Assembly: GCA_038145175.1 (NCBI GenBank)
Contig: JAYQPE010000002.1
Coordinates: 151,827-215,826 of the forward strand
From: ATZT02 sp038145175
GTDB taxonomy: Bacteria; Actinomycetota; Actinomycetes; S36-B12; UBA5976
Direction: 5' to 3'
Length of the DNA: 64,000 nt
Under the pieces are notes generated by a model that was not told the origin of the DNA, made no database searches, and was given only the letters and a program-made list of their open reading frames with translations. Positions 25,446 through 34,977 of this stretch are shown piece by piece (position 1 is the first letter of the stretch; every line of letters begins with the position of its first letter). The position numbers were made by a program, and so were the translations under genes.

Positions 25446-26497
25446 AAATTAATAACAAGTTTAGATTGCAAATAATTTTAATAGCATTAATTACTTTACT
25501 TTTATTAATTCCTGTTCCATTCATAAGAATCGCCCCAGGTCCTCTTTTTAACACTATTGGAACAGAACGAGATAAAGATGTCATAACAATAATTGGAACT
25601 AAAACTTATGAATCTAAAGGTGAACTAAATTTCACGACAGTTTCAGAAACTGGGGGTCCATTTGGTCGTTTGGTATTAATTGATGCCATCTTTTCCTGGA
25701 TAGATCCAACTGAAGCTGTTGTACCATCATCAGATTTATATCCCGAAAATGAGGATCCAGAAATTATTAAAAAAAGAAATGAAAAAGCATTTTCGAATTC
25801 ACAGTCTGATGCAATAGCTGCTGCATTAACTTATTTAAATATTCCTGTTCCAATCAAAGTTGTTGTAGATAGCGTTGTAGTTGACTCACCTAGTGATGGA
25901 AAAATTGAACCAGGAGATGTTGTTGTAAGCGTTAATGGTAAAAATGTTCAGACTGCAACCGATGTAGTCAAATTTGTTCAAGAGAATAAGCCAAAAGATT
26001 TAATTAAAATACAACTTATAAGACAAACAAATGAAAAAGAAGTTGAAATTATTGCACAAGAATTAAAATCGGATAAATCAAAAGCTTCAATTGGAATTTC
26101 AATTGGACCTGGAATTGATCCTCCTTACAAATTTAATTTTGGAATTTCAGAAGTAGGCGGTCCAAGTGCTGGGCTAATGCTTTCTCTTGGAATAGTTGAT
26201 GAATTAACTCCAGATGATTTAACACAAGGACTTAATATTTCTGGAACAGGAACTATAAATTATCTTGGCCAAGTAGGGCCAATTGGTGGCATAAGGCAAA
26301 AACTTGAAGGAGCAGTTGCAGGGGGAAGTAACTTGTTTTTAGCACCTAAAGAAAATTGTGACGAAGTGCTTTCAAAAAATTACAAAAATATGCCCGTGGT
26401 GGCCGTAGTGGACTTAAAAGGTGCAATTGAGGCAATCAATACCTTCACCAAGCAAAAAAACGCTGAGGGATTGCCCAATTGTGAATTATCTAAATAG
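25442..26497 (+). CDS. YlbL-like PDZ and Lon (S16) protease domain protein
   Basis: A 351-residue membrane-anchored protease with one N-terminal membrane helix (residues about 9-26). A PDZ domain around residues 150-200 carries GKIEPGDVVVSVNG. The Lon-type C-terminal domain has the catalytic serine in GGPSAGLML near residue 240 and the lysine in GGIRQKLEGAVAGG near residue 285. Family members are Rv3194c and YlbL, which are linked to envelope quality control in other bacteria. The start is GTG, overlapping the preceding small gene by four bases. Confidence 0.92.
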   Translation: MKINNKFRLQIILIALITLLLLIPVPFIRIAPGPLFNTIGTERDKDVITIIGTKTYESKGELNFTTVSETGGPFGRLVLIDAIFSWIDPTEAVVPSSDLYPENEDPEIIKKRNEKAFSNSQSDAIAAALTYLNIPVPIKVVVDSVVVDSPSDGKIEPGDVVVSVNGKNVQTATDVVKFVQENKPKDLIKIQLIRQTNEKEVEIIAQELKSDKSKASIGISIGPGIDPPYKFNFGISEVGGPSAGLMLSLGIVDELTPDDLTQGLNISGTGTINYLGQVGPIGGIRQKLEGAVAGGSNLFLAPKENCDEVLSKNYKNMPVVAVVDLKGAIEAINTFTKQKNAEGLPNCELSK

Positions 26498-26511
26498 TTT
26501 TGATAAATCTC

Positions 26512-26531
26512 TTGGGGAATATTAACCCCAA
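26512..26531. terminator. Weak 6-bp hairpin after the PDZ-Lon gene
   Basis: TTGGGG pairs with CCCCAA around an 8-base loop in the short gap before the UPF0182 gene. No T-run follows on the plus strand, so its function as a terminator is doubtful. Confidence 0.3.
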
Positions 26532-26567
26532 TTGGACGAATGATTACTTATTTCGTATTGTCGAAAT

Positions 26568-29504
26568 ATGACTTTTTCTCGTCCAGATTTCACTTTTAAC
26601 AGACCCAGAGGAAAAAGTTCGTATTTACTAATTTCATTAGGTGCTCTTTTTATAGCTCTTCTATCAATATCTGGTTATTACACGGATTGGCTTTGGTATA
26701 GATCTGTAAATGCTTCACAAGTTTATTTGTCAGTGATAGCTTGGCGAATTGGTTTATTTGTTGTTTTTGCAGCAATAACAGGATTTGTTATTTGGTTAAA
26801 TATTTATCTTGCCTATAAGTATCGTCCAATTTATGCATCGGTTACTGCAGATCAATTATCTTTACAAAGATATAGAGAAGCACTTGATCCAATTAGAAAA
26901 ACCGTTTTTACGATTGGCCCAATTCTTTTAGGATTCTTAGCTGGTGGATCTGCTTCTGCAGAGTGGAGAAATTGGTTTCAATGGATTAACTCGACAGAAT
27001 TTGGCACAAAAGATCCACATTTTGGAATAGATATTAGTTTTTATGTTTTTGATTACCCACTATTACGAAGTTTAGTTACATTTGGAATTTCAACAATTAT
27101 TATTTCTGGTTTAGCAAGCGGAATTATTCATTACATTTATGGCGGCATAACTTTACAATCTCCAACACAAAAAGCAACTAAGTTTGCTCAATCTCAAATA
27201 TCAATTTTGGTTGCACTACTTTTTGTTATGAAGGCTTATGCGTACTGGTTAGATAGGTACGGTTTGGCTATAAAACAAGACACATTATTGGTGGGACTGA
27301 AATACGTTGACGTAAATGCCATTTTGCCAGCTAAAAATTTGATGATGTATCTATCTTTGATTGTGGCAATTCTATTTTTGATAAATGCTTTTCGAAGAAA
27401 ATGGTTTGTTCCAAATATTGGTATTGGAGCATTATTAGTGACGGGTGTGTTAATTGGTGGAGTTTATCCAACAGTTATTCAACAATTTGTAGTTCGTCCA
27501 AGCGAAGCAGATAGAGAAGCACCATATATTCAAAGAGCAATAGAAGCCACTAGAGCCTCTTATGGTTTATCGGGTGTAGAAATTATTGATTATCCGGCAA
27601 GTACTGAACCAAATAAAGAAGTAATAAGTAAACAAATTGGAACTATTGAAAAAATAAGACTTATGGATCCTGCATTACTTTCACCAACATTTAATCAGTT
27701 GCAACAAATTAGAGGTTTTTATTCATTTGCAGACACTCTTGATATAGATCGATATGACTTAAATGGCGATAAACAAGGAACAGTAATTGCAGCAAGAGAA
27801 TTAAATTTAGCTGGAATTCCAAGCGCACAAAGAAATTGGATTAATTCACATTTGGTATATACACATGGATTTGGAGTAGTAACTGCTAAAGATAACGCGG
27901 TAAAAGTTGATGGCCAACCACAATTTACAACTTCAGATATTCCAACAATGGGTGATTTAAAAATTGATCAACCAAGAATTTATTTTGGAGAAAATTCACC
28001 AAGTTATTCGATTGTTGGTGGTGCACAAGGAAGTGACCCAAGAGAATTAGATTATCCAGATGACACAAGTCCAAATGGTCAAAGAAATAATACTTACTCC
28101 GGAAATGGTGGAGTTCCAATTGGAAACTTCTTTAACAAAGCTCTTTATGCATTAAAGTACCAAGAAATAAATATTTTACTTTCGAATTTAGTAAATAATG
28201 ATTCTAGAATTTTGTATTATCGAGATCCTGCGGAAAGAGTTCAAAGAATCGCACCTTGGTTAACTTTAGATGGAGATCCATACCCTGCTGTGATTGATGG
28301 AAAAATAGTTTGGTTACTTGATGGATATACCTCAACTAATTCTTATCCTTATGCCACAAGAAGTAGTTTAGATACAGCCACTGCTGATTCTGTTAACCAA
28401 ACATCTACTGCTTTAAGAGCTCAAGCGGCTCGACAAATTAATTACATAAGAAATTCAGTAAAAGCAACAGTAGATGCTTATAATGGCACAGTCACAATTT
28501 ATGCTTGGGATGAATCAGATCCAATCTTAAAAGCTTGGGCAAAAGCATTTCCAAATATTGTTAAACCAAAATCTCAAATGCCAACTGAAGTTATTAATCA
28601 TGTGAGATATCCAGAGGATTTATTCAAAATACAAAGAGGAATTTTGAGTAAGTATCACGTCAAAGATGCTTTAGCTTTTTATGGTGGACAAGATTTTTGG
28701 ATTATTCCAAATGACCCAACCAGACCTGGTGTGCAAGGAGCACAACCTCCATATTATTTACAATTGCAAATGCCAGGGGATGAAAAGCCAATATTTTCTC
28801 TAACAACAACTTTTGCACCTACTAGAAGACAAACTTTGGCATCTTTCATGGCTGTATCAAGTGATCCAAATAAGGATTATGGAAAAATTCGAATTCTGCA
28901 ACTTCCAAGAAATACAACAATTCCTGGGCCAACTCAAGTGCAAAATAATTTTGAATCCGATCCAGATGTAGGTGCATTATTGTCACTACTTAGAAGAGGT
29001 GGCTCTGATGTTGAATTAGGAAATCTATTGTCTCTTCCTATTGGGGGAGGACTTTTATATGTTGAACCAGTTTATGTTCGAGCAACAGCCGGAGAAAGTT
29101 ATCCATTATTAAGAAAAGTTTTAGCTTCATTTGGACAAAAAGTTGTTTTCGAAGATAATATTCAAGATGCCATTAATGCATTGTTTGGTGAAACTTCTAC
29201 AACCGCTCCACAAACTCCAGAAGATGGATCTGAAGTAACACCACAACCTGATACACCTACTCCATCAGGTGATCCTGCACTTGATTTAGCAAATGCAATT
29301 AGTGATATGCAAAAAGCAATTAGTGATGGTAAAGATGCACTTGCTAAAGGTGACTTTACTGCTTATGGAAAAGCACAAAAAGATCTGGAAGATGCACTCG
29401 ATAGAGCATTGGACGCACAACGTCGTTTAAATTTAATTCCCGAACCAGTAACTAATGATGAAGTAACACCTGCTAATTTTTCTTCTAAAGTTAACTTGAA
29501 TTAG
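26568..29504 (+). CDS. UPF0182 (COG1615) large membrane protein
   Basis: A 978-residue protein with a hydrophobic N-terminal half (about seven membrane helices within residues 15-310) and a large extracytoplasmic region with ERVQRIAPWLTLDGDPYP and FWIIPNDP. These segments match UPF0182, comparable to Rv3193c. The last 90 residues are low complexity with Thr-Pro repeats and a coiled, charged tail. The function of the family is unknown. It follows the PDZ-Lon gene as in mycobacteria and is the last gene before the initiator tRNA. Confidence 0.92.
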   Translation: MTFSRPDFTFNRPRGKSSYLLISLGALFIALLSISGYYTDWLWYRSVNASQVYLSVIAWRIGLFVVFAAITGFVIWLNIYLAYKYRPIYASVTADQLSLQRYREALDPIRKTVFTIGPILLGFLAGGSASAEWRNWFQWINSTEFGTKDPHFGIDISFYVFDYPLLRSLVTFGISTIIISGLASGIIHYIYGGITLQSPTQKATKFAQSQISILVALLFVMKAYAYWLDRYGLAIKQDTLLVGLKYVDVNAILPAKNLMMYLSLIVAILFLINAFRRKWFVPNIGIGALLVTGVLIGGVYPTVIQQFVVRPSEADREAPYIQRAIEATRASYGLSGVEIIDYPASTEPNKEVISKQIGTIEKIRLMDPALLSPTFNQLQQIRGFYSFADTLDIDRYDLNGDKQGTVIAARELNLAGIPSAQRNWINSHLVYTHGFGVVTAKDNAVKVDGQPQFTTSDIPTMGDLKIDQPRIYFGENSPSYSIVGGAQGSDPRELDYPDDTSPNGQRNNTYSGNGGVPIGNFFNKALYALKYQEINILLSNLVNNDSRILYYRDPAERVQRIAPWLTLDGDPYPAVIDGKIVWLLDGYTSTNSYPYATRSSLDTATADSVNQTSTALRAQAARQINYIRNSVKATVDAYNGTVTIYAWDESDPILKAWAKAFPNIVKPKSQMPTEVINHVRYPEDLFKIQRGILSKYHVKDALAFYGGQDFWIIPNDPTRPGVQGAQPPYYLQLQMPGDEKPIFSLTTTFAPTRRQTLASFMAVSSDPNKDYGKIRILQLPRNTTIPGPTQVQNNFESDPDVGALLSLLRRGGSDVELGNLLSLPIGGGLLYVEPVYVRATAGESYPLLRKVLASFGQKVVFEDNIQDAINALFGETSTTAPQTPEDGSEVTPQPDTPTPSGDPALDLANAISDMQKAISDGKDALAKGDFTAYGKAQKDLEDALDRALDAQRRLNLIPEPVTNDEVTPANFSSKVNLN

Positions 29505-29542
29505 TTCATAAATCTGCTCTGCATTAGCATTAAGAGATACGA

Positions 29543-29619
29543 CGCGGGGTGGAGCAGCTCGGTAGCTCGCTGGGCTCATAACCCAGAGGTCATAGGTTCA
29601 AATCCTGTCCCCGCTACCA
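29543..29619 (+). tRNA. Initiator tRNA-fMet (CAT)
   Basis: A 77-base cloverleaf with anticodon CAT in TGGGCTCATAACCCA. It has the initiator hallmarks: three G-C pairs in the anticodon stem and an unpaired first acceptor base (C1 opposite T72). CCA is encoded at the end (29617-29619). The TTCAAAT T-arm is normal. It is a stand-alone gene followed at once by a strong terminator. Confidence 0.97.
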
Positions 29620-29624
29620 CTAAA

Positions 29625-29659
29625 GAAGGCCGGTAAAAATCACACCGGTCTTCTTTTTT
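29625..29659 (+). terminator. Rho-independent terminator of tRNA-fMet
   Basis: GAAGGCCGGT pairs with ACCGGTCTTC (one G-U pair) around a 9-base loop and is followed by six Ts. It begins six bases after the tRNA. Confidence 0.92.
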
Positions 29660-29684
29660 ATTTTTAATTGGTTAAGCATAGAGT

Positions 29685-31085
29685 GTGAATATGGAGCAAA
29701 ATCAAGTGTCTTTTGAAAAAAAGAAATTAGGAAAGATTTTCTTAACTGCTCCTGGTCCTTCAACTAGAAAAATGTTTTCTTATCTTTTAAGAGCAAGAAA
29801 AGATCCTGCAGGATTCTTAGTTGAAATGAGAAAAAAATATGGAAATGTTGTGCAATTTCCATTACCAATTTTGCCAGTTTATTTAGTTTCCCATCCACAA
29901 GATGTTGATCGGGTCATGCGAGTTAATGCCAGAAATTATGGAAAAAAAACTATTCAATATAAAAATTTAGCTCTAGTAACAGGGGATGGATTATTAGCTG
30001 CAGATACACCTAGTTGGAAAAGACAAAGAAAACTAATTCAGCCTGCATTTCATCACGAGGCAATTTTAAGAGTTGGTCCCGATACAGTTTTAGTAACAGA
30101 TCGTTTATTGAATAAATGGAATAAATTAATTGATAATTCAATTATTGATATAGATGATGACATGATGCATGCTGCTTTAGAAATTGTTGGCAGATCTTTA
30201 TTTGGCACAGATTTAGCCGGAGATGTTGAAAAAACCGCGGAAGCTACATTAGATGCTCTAGATATTATTGTGGCAAGAGCAAGAACACCAATTACATTTC
30301 CAAAATGGATGCCAACTCCTAATAATAGAAAATTAGCGAAAGCTCTAAAACAACTCGATTCTGCAGTTGCAAGAATTCTTGAAGAAAGAAAAAAAATAAC
30401 AGCAAAACCTGGATTAGATCGCGAAGTAGATATGTTGGATTTATTACTCGCCGCACATGATGAAGAAGGAGCATTAAATAGTAAAGAGTTGAGAGATCAA
30501 ATAGTCACTTTTATAGTTGCAGGCCATGAAACAGTCGCAAGTTCTTTAACTTGGACTTGGTGGCTACTAGGAACTCATCCGGATGTGCAAAAAAAATTAC
30601 AAAACGAAGTTGATCAAGTGCTAAATGGAAGAGCTCCTGGTGTAGCAGATGTTGATAATTTGGCTTATACAAAAGCAGTTGTTGATGAAGCATTGAGAGT
30701 TTATCCTCCAGGTTGGGTAGTAAGTAGAAGAACTTTAGAAAAAGATGAACTTGGAGGTTATGAAATTCCAGAAAATTCTGTAATTATTATTTCTCCCTGG
30801 ACAACTCATCGACATCCTGAAGCTTGGCTCGAAGCAGAAAAGTTTAATCCAGATAGATTTTTACCAAGTGCTCCAACTCCTGAAAGAGGAACATACTTGC
30901 CATTTGGAATTGGACCAAGAATGTGTATTGGAAAAGATTTTGCGCTTTTAGAAAGCGTTCTATTAATTGCAAGAGTTGCTCAAAAATGGAATATATCCGC
31001 TGCTGGCCCAGAACCATTTCCAAAAGCTTTAGTTATGGTCAGACCTGACGGGGGATTACCAATGCATATTTCGAGAAGAAATTAA
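29685..31085 (+). CDS. Cytochrome P450
   Basis: A 466-residue soluble P450 mono-oxygenase. The oxygen-binding I-helix motif AGHETVAS is near residue 282, the K-helix ExxR reads DEALRVYPP, and the haem-thiolate loop is FGIGPRMCIG near residue 410. It has no membrane anchor and no reductase domain. The substrate cannot be read from the sequence. The FGxGPRxCIG form and size recall bacterial carotenoid hydroxylases (CYP175-like) and fatty-acid enzymes. The gene follows the tRNA terminator and is convergent with hisN (4-base overlap). Start is GTG, with an in-frame ATG at 29691. Confidence 0.93.
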   Translation: MNMEQNQVSFEKKKLGKIFLTAPGPSTRKMFSYLLRARKDPAGFLVEMRKKYGNVVQFPLPILPVYLVSHPQDVDRVMRVNARNYGKKTIQYKNLALVTGDGLLAADTPSWKRQRKLIQPAFHHEAILRVGPDTVLVTDRLLNKWNKLIDNSIIDIDDDMMHAALEIVGRSLFGTDLAGDVEKTAEATLDALDIIVARARTPITFPKWMPTPNNRKLAKALKQLDSAVARILEERKKITAKPGLDREVDMLDLLLAAHDEEGALNSKELRDQIVTFIVAGHETVASSLTWTWWLLGTHPDVQKKLQNEVDQVLNGRAPGVADVDNLAYTKAVVDEALRVYPPGWVVSRRTLEKDELGGYEIPENSVIIISPWTTHRHPEAWLEAEKFNPDRFLPSAPTPERGTYLPFGIGPRMCIGKDFALLESVLLIARVAQKWNISAAGPEPFPKALVMVRPDGGLPMHISRRN

Positions 31086-31864
31086 TTAATATTTTTTAAA
31101 ACTTCCTTGTGAAGTAAACCGTTTGTTGTCACTAGACTTTTATCTTCCAAAGGATCTCCACCTTCAAGTGAGGTGGCAGTGCCACCAGCTTCGGTAATTA
31201 TTGGAATTAAAGCGGCCATGTCCCAAATAGCTAATTTTGGTTCCATTGAAAAATCAATTGAACCTTCAGCAACCATCATATGAATTATAAAATCTCCAAA
31301 ACCTCTTGCTCGCCAAACTTTTTTAAGTAATTTTTCAAAGTTTTCTTCCTGATCTCTTTTTGCCCATCTTTCTTGGCTGGAATAACCAAAGTATGCATCT
31401 TCAATTTTAGAAACTTTTGAAACTTGAAGTTTTCTTTCTTTTATAAAATTATTCGTATGTGTTCTTAAATAAGATCCGTGACCAATGGCGCCAAACCATC
31501 TTCTACCAAGAGCTGGAGCCGACACCATTCCCACTTGCATTTTGTTGTCAATTCGTAGTCCAATTAACGTGCCCCAAAATGGCACTCCACGAACAAAATT
31601 TTTAGTTCCATCAATTGGATCTAATATCCACTCACGATTACTAACTCCCTCAACGCCAAATTCTTCTCCAATTATTGAGTCTGTTGATGAGTAATCCAAA
31701 ATTAATTTTCTTAATTCTTCTTCTACTTTTTTATCAGCGTCGCTTACTGGAGTTAAATCAGGCTTTGTCTCAATAACTAAATCAAGCGCACCAAAGCGAG
31801 CCATTGAAATTTCATCTGCCAAATCGGCAAGTTTTTGGCAGAAATCAAGGTCTTTTTGACTCAT
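31082..31864 (-). CDS. hisN: Inositol-monophosphatase-family phosphatase, likely histidinol-phosphatase
   Basis: A 260-residue lithium-sensitive-type phosphatase with the metal motif WILDPIDGTKNF near residue 85, GEEFG before it and a C-terminal WDMAALIPIITEAGG. In Actinobacteria the hisN histidinol-phosphatase commonly lies next to rsgA and aroA, as here, which favours histidine biosynthesis over inositol. It follows rsgA by 9 bases on the same strand, and its end overlaps the convergent P450 gene by 4 bases. Confidence 0.88.
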   Translation of the reverse strand: MSQKDLDFCQKLADLADEISMARFGALDLVIETKPDLTPVSDADKKVEEELRKLILDYSSTDSIIGEEFGVEGVSNREWILDPIDGTKNFVRGVPFWGTLIGLRIDNKMQVGMVSAPALGRRWFGAIGHGSYLRTHTNNFIKERKLQVSKVSKIEDAYFGYSSQERWAKRDQEENFEKLLKKVWRARGFGDFIIHMMVAEGSIDFSMEPKLAIWDMAALIPIITEAGGTATSLEGGDPLEDKSLVTTNGLLHKEVLKNIN

Positions 31865-31873
31865 AAAAATATC

Positions 31874-32863
31874 TTAATCGACGTTTTTCTCTAAAGATAA
31901 AAGAAGTCTTCGAAAGGAATCTAGACGATTAAGTAATTGTGGATTACCAGCGTTATTTTTTTCTATTTCGCAAGTTGAATCTAAATGTTTACAATTTTTT
32001 TGACATTTTAAAGAAAATTCAAGTAAATCAGGAAATCCTTCAAGTATCTGCTCAATCTCAAAATGGGCTAATCCAAAAGACCGAATTCCTGGTGTATCAA
32101 TGATGCAGGTTGTTTCATTTAGTGACAGAGCAAATGCAGAAGTAGACGTATGTTTACCTCTACCTGTGACTTCGTTTACATCTCCAGTCCTTCTATTAGC
32201 TTGTGGAATCAATCGATTAACAAGTGAAGATTTTCCAACACCAGATGGACCGATAAAAACTGTTGTTTTGTTGGCTAGTTGCTTATTAATTTCTTCTAAA
32301 TTCGAAATCTTGTTTGTTGCTATAATCTTAATATTTAATGGTTCATAAAATTTCAATAATTCACCTTCATTCTTCAAATCAGTTTTTGTTGCAACTATAA
32401 ATGGTTCAGCCCCTGCCAATTTTGCAGCAACTATTGTCCTATCAATTAATCTAGTGTTTGGTTCAGGATTAGTTGTCGAAGTAACTATTGCAACAGCATC
32501 GACATTAGAGACTAAAATTTTTTCAGTAGAATCAATATCGTCGCTACTTTTGGTTAAGGTATTTTTTCTTTCATTAACTTTTATTATGCGAGCCATGTTT
32601 TCAGGATTATTTTCGTCGACTCCAACAATTTCAACCAAATCGCCAACTACAACACCTTTTCTGCCAAGATCTCTAGCTTTTATTGCATAGATATTTGTAT
32701 TTGAATTTTTTAGATGTACGGTAAATCTTCCTCGATCAACAGTTATTACCGTTCCCGTTATGGAATTTTTATGCGTTGGACGATCTTTAGTTCTAGGACG
32801 AGATTTATGTTTTCCAGGTCTTTGACGAATGTCATCTTCATCATAGTCGTGGAATTTATTCAC
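31874..32863 (-). CDS. rsgA: Ribosome small-subunit GTPase RsgA
   Basis: RsgA is a circularly permuted GTPase that helps mature the 30S subunit. An N-terminal OB fold is followed by ATKTDL (G4) and IGPSGVGKSSLVNRL (G1), then DTPGIRSFGL (G3) and a zinc finger with C-x4-CxH-x5-C near residue 300. I prefer the GTG at 32863 because it overlaps the aroA stop in GTGA and puts DYDEDDIRQRPGK near the N-terminus as in relatives. An ATG at 32884 is the longer alternative. Confidence 0.93.
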   Translation of the reverse strand: MNKFHDYDEDDIRQRPGKHKSRPRTKDRPTHKNSITGTVITVDRGRFTVHLKNSNTNIYAIKARDLGRKGVVVGDLVEIVGVDENNPENMARIIKVNERKNTLTKSSDDIDSTEKILVSNVDAVAIVTSTTNPEPNTRLIDRTIVAAKLAGAEPFIVATKTDLKNEGELLKFYEPLNIKIIATNKISNLEEINKQLANKTTVFIGPSGVGKSSLVNRLIPQANRRTGDVNEVTGRGKHTSTSAFALSLNETTCIIDTPGIRSFGLAHFEIEQILEGFPDLLEFSLKCQKNCKHLDSTCEIEKNNAGNPQLLNRLDSFRRLLLSLEKNVD

Positions 32864-34143
32864 GAATTTACCATTGAAGTCCACATTTTTTCAAAATTTG
32901 GCAAAGTTTTTGAAGTCGTAGAAATATCGTCGACATAAATGTCTTTAATTCTTAAACCAATTACTGCACCAGCTGTTGCCATGCGATGATCATCAAAAGC
33001 TTTCCAAACTCCACCATGCAATTCTTTTGGATTTACTATTAATCCATCTTCAGTTTCAATTGCATCTCCACCTAGTGCGTTAATATTTTCCACCAGTGCA
33101 CTTAGTCGATCTGTTTCATGACCTCTTAAATGAGAAATTCCTGTAAATTCTGATTTGGAATTTGCAAATAATGAAATTGCAACAAGTACAGGAGTTAATT
33201 CACCTACATCTTTTAGATTGTAATTAATTCCATTGATCAGGGAATTTCCTTTAAGAGATAAATAATTGGCGCTAAGTTCAATTTGAGCACCCATCTTAGA
33301 AAGTATTTCAATCCAGGCGTTTCCAGCTTGGGTAGTTTGCAAAGGCCAATCTTTTATTTTTACATTTCCAGACGTAACCATTGCGGCTGCTAAAAAAGGC
33401 CCAGCATTTGAAAGATCAGGTTCAATTTTCCAATCTTTTGATTTCATATTTTGTTTTTCAATTCTCCAAGTTGTTTCATTAAGTTTTAAAGTATTTACAC
33501 CTACATCTTTTAACATCTCAATCGTCATTTGAATGTGAGGTAGACTTGGTAAATTTTTTCCGATGTGCTTAATAGTTAAGCCGTTGATAGTTTTTGCACC
33601 AATCATCATTAACGCACTGATAAATTGGCTTGATTCGGAAGCATCAATTTCTAATTCTCCTCCAGAAATCTGACCGCTTGAATTAATTGAAAACGGTAAG
33701 CTTCCTGAATTATGGTCAATCACATTAATGTTTAACTTTTTTAGCGATTCGATAAGTGTTTTCATAGGTCTTTTTCTTGCTCTTGGATCACCGTCAAAAT
33801 TTGTAGTTCCTGCTGTTAACGAAGCAAGAGGTGGAACAAATCTCATTACAGTTCCAGCTAATCCGACGTCAATTGAAATCTCTTCATGTTGATTGATCAT
33901 TGGTGAAATTTCAACTTTTGAGTCTTGTTTTTTAATTTTGCACCCTAATTTTTCTAGAGCCTCAAGCATCAGATTTGTGTCACGTGCAAAAAGAGGATTG
34001 AAAACTGTTGAAGGCTTATCACCAAGTGCTGCTAACACAAATGCACGATTAGTTGCAGATTTTGAGCCTGGAATTTCTAGAGTCGTATCAATAGCAAAAT
34101 TAATCGTTGGGGCATGCCATTCACGCTTAGAATTATTACTCAT
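32860..34143 (-). CDS. aroA: 3-phosphoshikimate 1-carboxyvinyltransferase (EPSP synthase)
   Basis: Catalyses the sixth step of the shikimate pathway, joining shikimate-3-phosphate and phosphoenolpyruvate. The 427-residue form from ATG 34143 has PGSKSATNRAFVLAAL near residue 30, RARKRPMKTLIESL, SSQFISALMM, and the LRGHETDRLSAL motif near residue 335, all typical. An open reading frame extends to 34263, but the first in-frame ATG that is not antisense to the SRAP gene is 34143. It overlaps rsgA by 4 bases. Confidence 0.95.
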   Translation of the reverse strand: MSNNSKREWHAPTINFAIDTTLEIPGSKSATNRAFVLAALGDKPSTVFNPLFARDTNLMLEALEKLGCKIKKQDSKVEISPMINQHEEISIDVGLAGTVMRFVPPLASLTAGTTNFDGDPRARKRPMKTLIESLKKLNINVIDHNSGSLPFSINSSGQISGGELEIDASESSQFISALMMIGAKTINGLTIKHIGKNLPSLPHIQMTIEMLKDVGVNTLKLNETTWRIEKQNMKSKDWKIEPDLSNAGPFLAAAMVTSGNVKIKDWPLQTTQAGNAWIEILSKMGAQIELSANYLSLKGNSLINGINYNLKDVGELTPVLVAISLFANSKSEFTGISHLRGHETDRLSALVENINALGGDAIETEDGLIVNPKELHGGVWKAFDDHRMATAGAVIGLRIKDIYVDDISTTSKTLPNFEKMWTSMVNS

Positions 34144-34183
34144 TGAATCTAAGACTACCTTGCGTGCGTAAAATTCACTTGTT

Positions 34184-34870
34184 ATGTGTGGAAGATATGC
34201 AGCTAATAGAGACACCGGCACTCTCACTGAAGTTTTTAATATTAAACAACTTCCAGAAATCATTCTCGAGCCAAATTACAATATTTCGCCAACTTTAAAT
34301 TCGTATGTAATTACTCAAAATGAAAATGAAGATCGAATATTAAATGTTATGGGGTGGGGACTGATTCCATCTTGGGCTAAAGATAATTCCATGATGGCCA
34401 AAATGATTAATGCAAGATTTGAAACTGTTGAAGTTAAACCATCTTTTAGAAGTGCTTTCATAAAGAGACGTTGCATAATCCCAATGGATGGATATTACGA
34501 ATGGTTTAGACCAGAAGATCCAAAAGAAAAAAAACAACCTTATTTCATAAAAGCAAAAGATAAACCCTTACTGGCAGTCGCTGGGATTTATGAGAAGTGG
34601 CAAAATCCAAAAATGGAAAATGAAATAATTACATCTTTTTCAGTGATAACCACTCAAGCGACACTCGGTTTGGAAGTGATTCATGACCGAATGCCTGTAA
34701 TCGTACCTGATAAAAATTGGACTTCTTGGTTAGATCATAATTTTCAAAATAAAGAAGAAATAAAAAAGTTAATTGTGACACCACCTAAAAACTATTTTGA
34801 ATATTTTAAAGTAGGTTTTGAAGTTAACAACGCAAGAAATAATGGTCCCCAATTAATCAAAGCTATTTAG
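34184..34870 (+). CDS. SRAP domain protein (YedK/HMCES-like)
   Basis: SRAP proteins form a covalent link through Cys2 with abasic sites in single-stranded DNA, protecting replication forks. The 228-residue protein begins MCGRYA. It has INARFETV, RCIIPMDGYYEWF and VIHDRMPVIV, carrying the family's conserved Glu and His. Cys2 fixes the start at 34184. It is divergent from aroA with 40 bases between the starts. Confidence 0.95.
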   Translation: MCGRYAANRDTGTLTEVFNIKQLPEIILEPNYNISPTLNSYVITQNENEDRILNVMGWGLIPSWAKDNSMMAKMINARFETVEVKPSFRSAFIKRRCIIPMDGYYEWFRPEDPKEKKQPYFIKAKDKPLLAVAGIYEKWQNPKMENEIITSFSVITTQATLGLEVIHDRMPVIVPDKNWTSWLDHNFQNKEEIKKLIVTPPKNYFEYFKVGFEVNNARNNGPQLIKAI

Positions 34871-34977
34871 GTTGAAATTTTGAATAATGTTAAATAATCT
34901 AAATGGTTTTATGAGGTATTAAGCATAAATTCACTTATCAGCTTTAAGCCAAACTCCAGACACGGTAGCGTTTAGTT

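Noticed and set aside
32860..34263. AroA start at 34263
   Set aside because: It would run antisense through the start of the SRAP gene. The EPSP synthase homology begins near the ATG at 34143.
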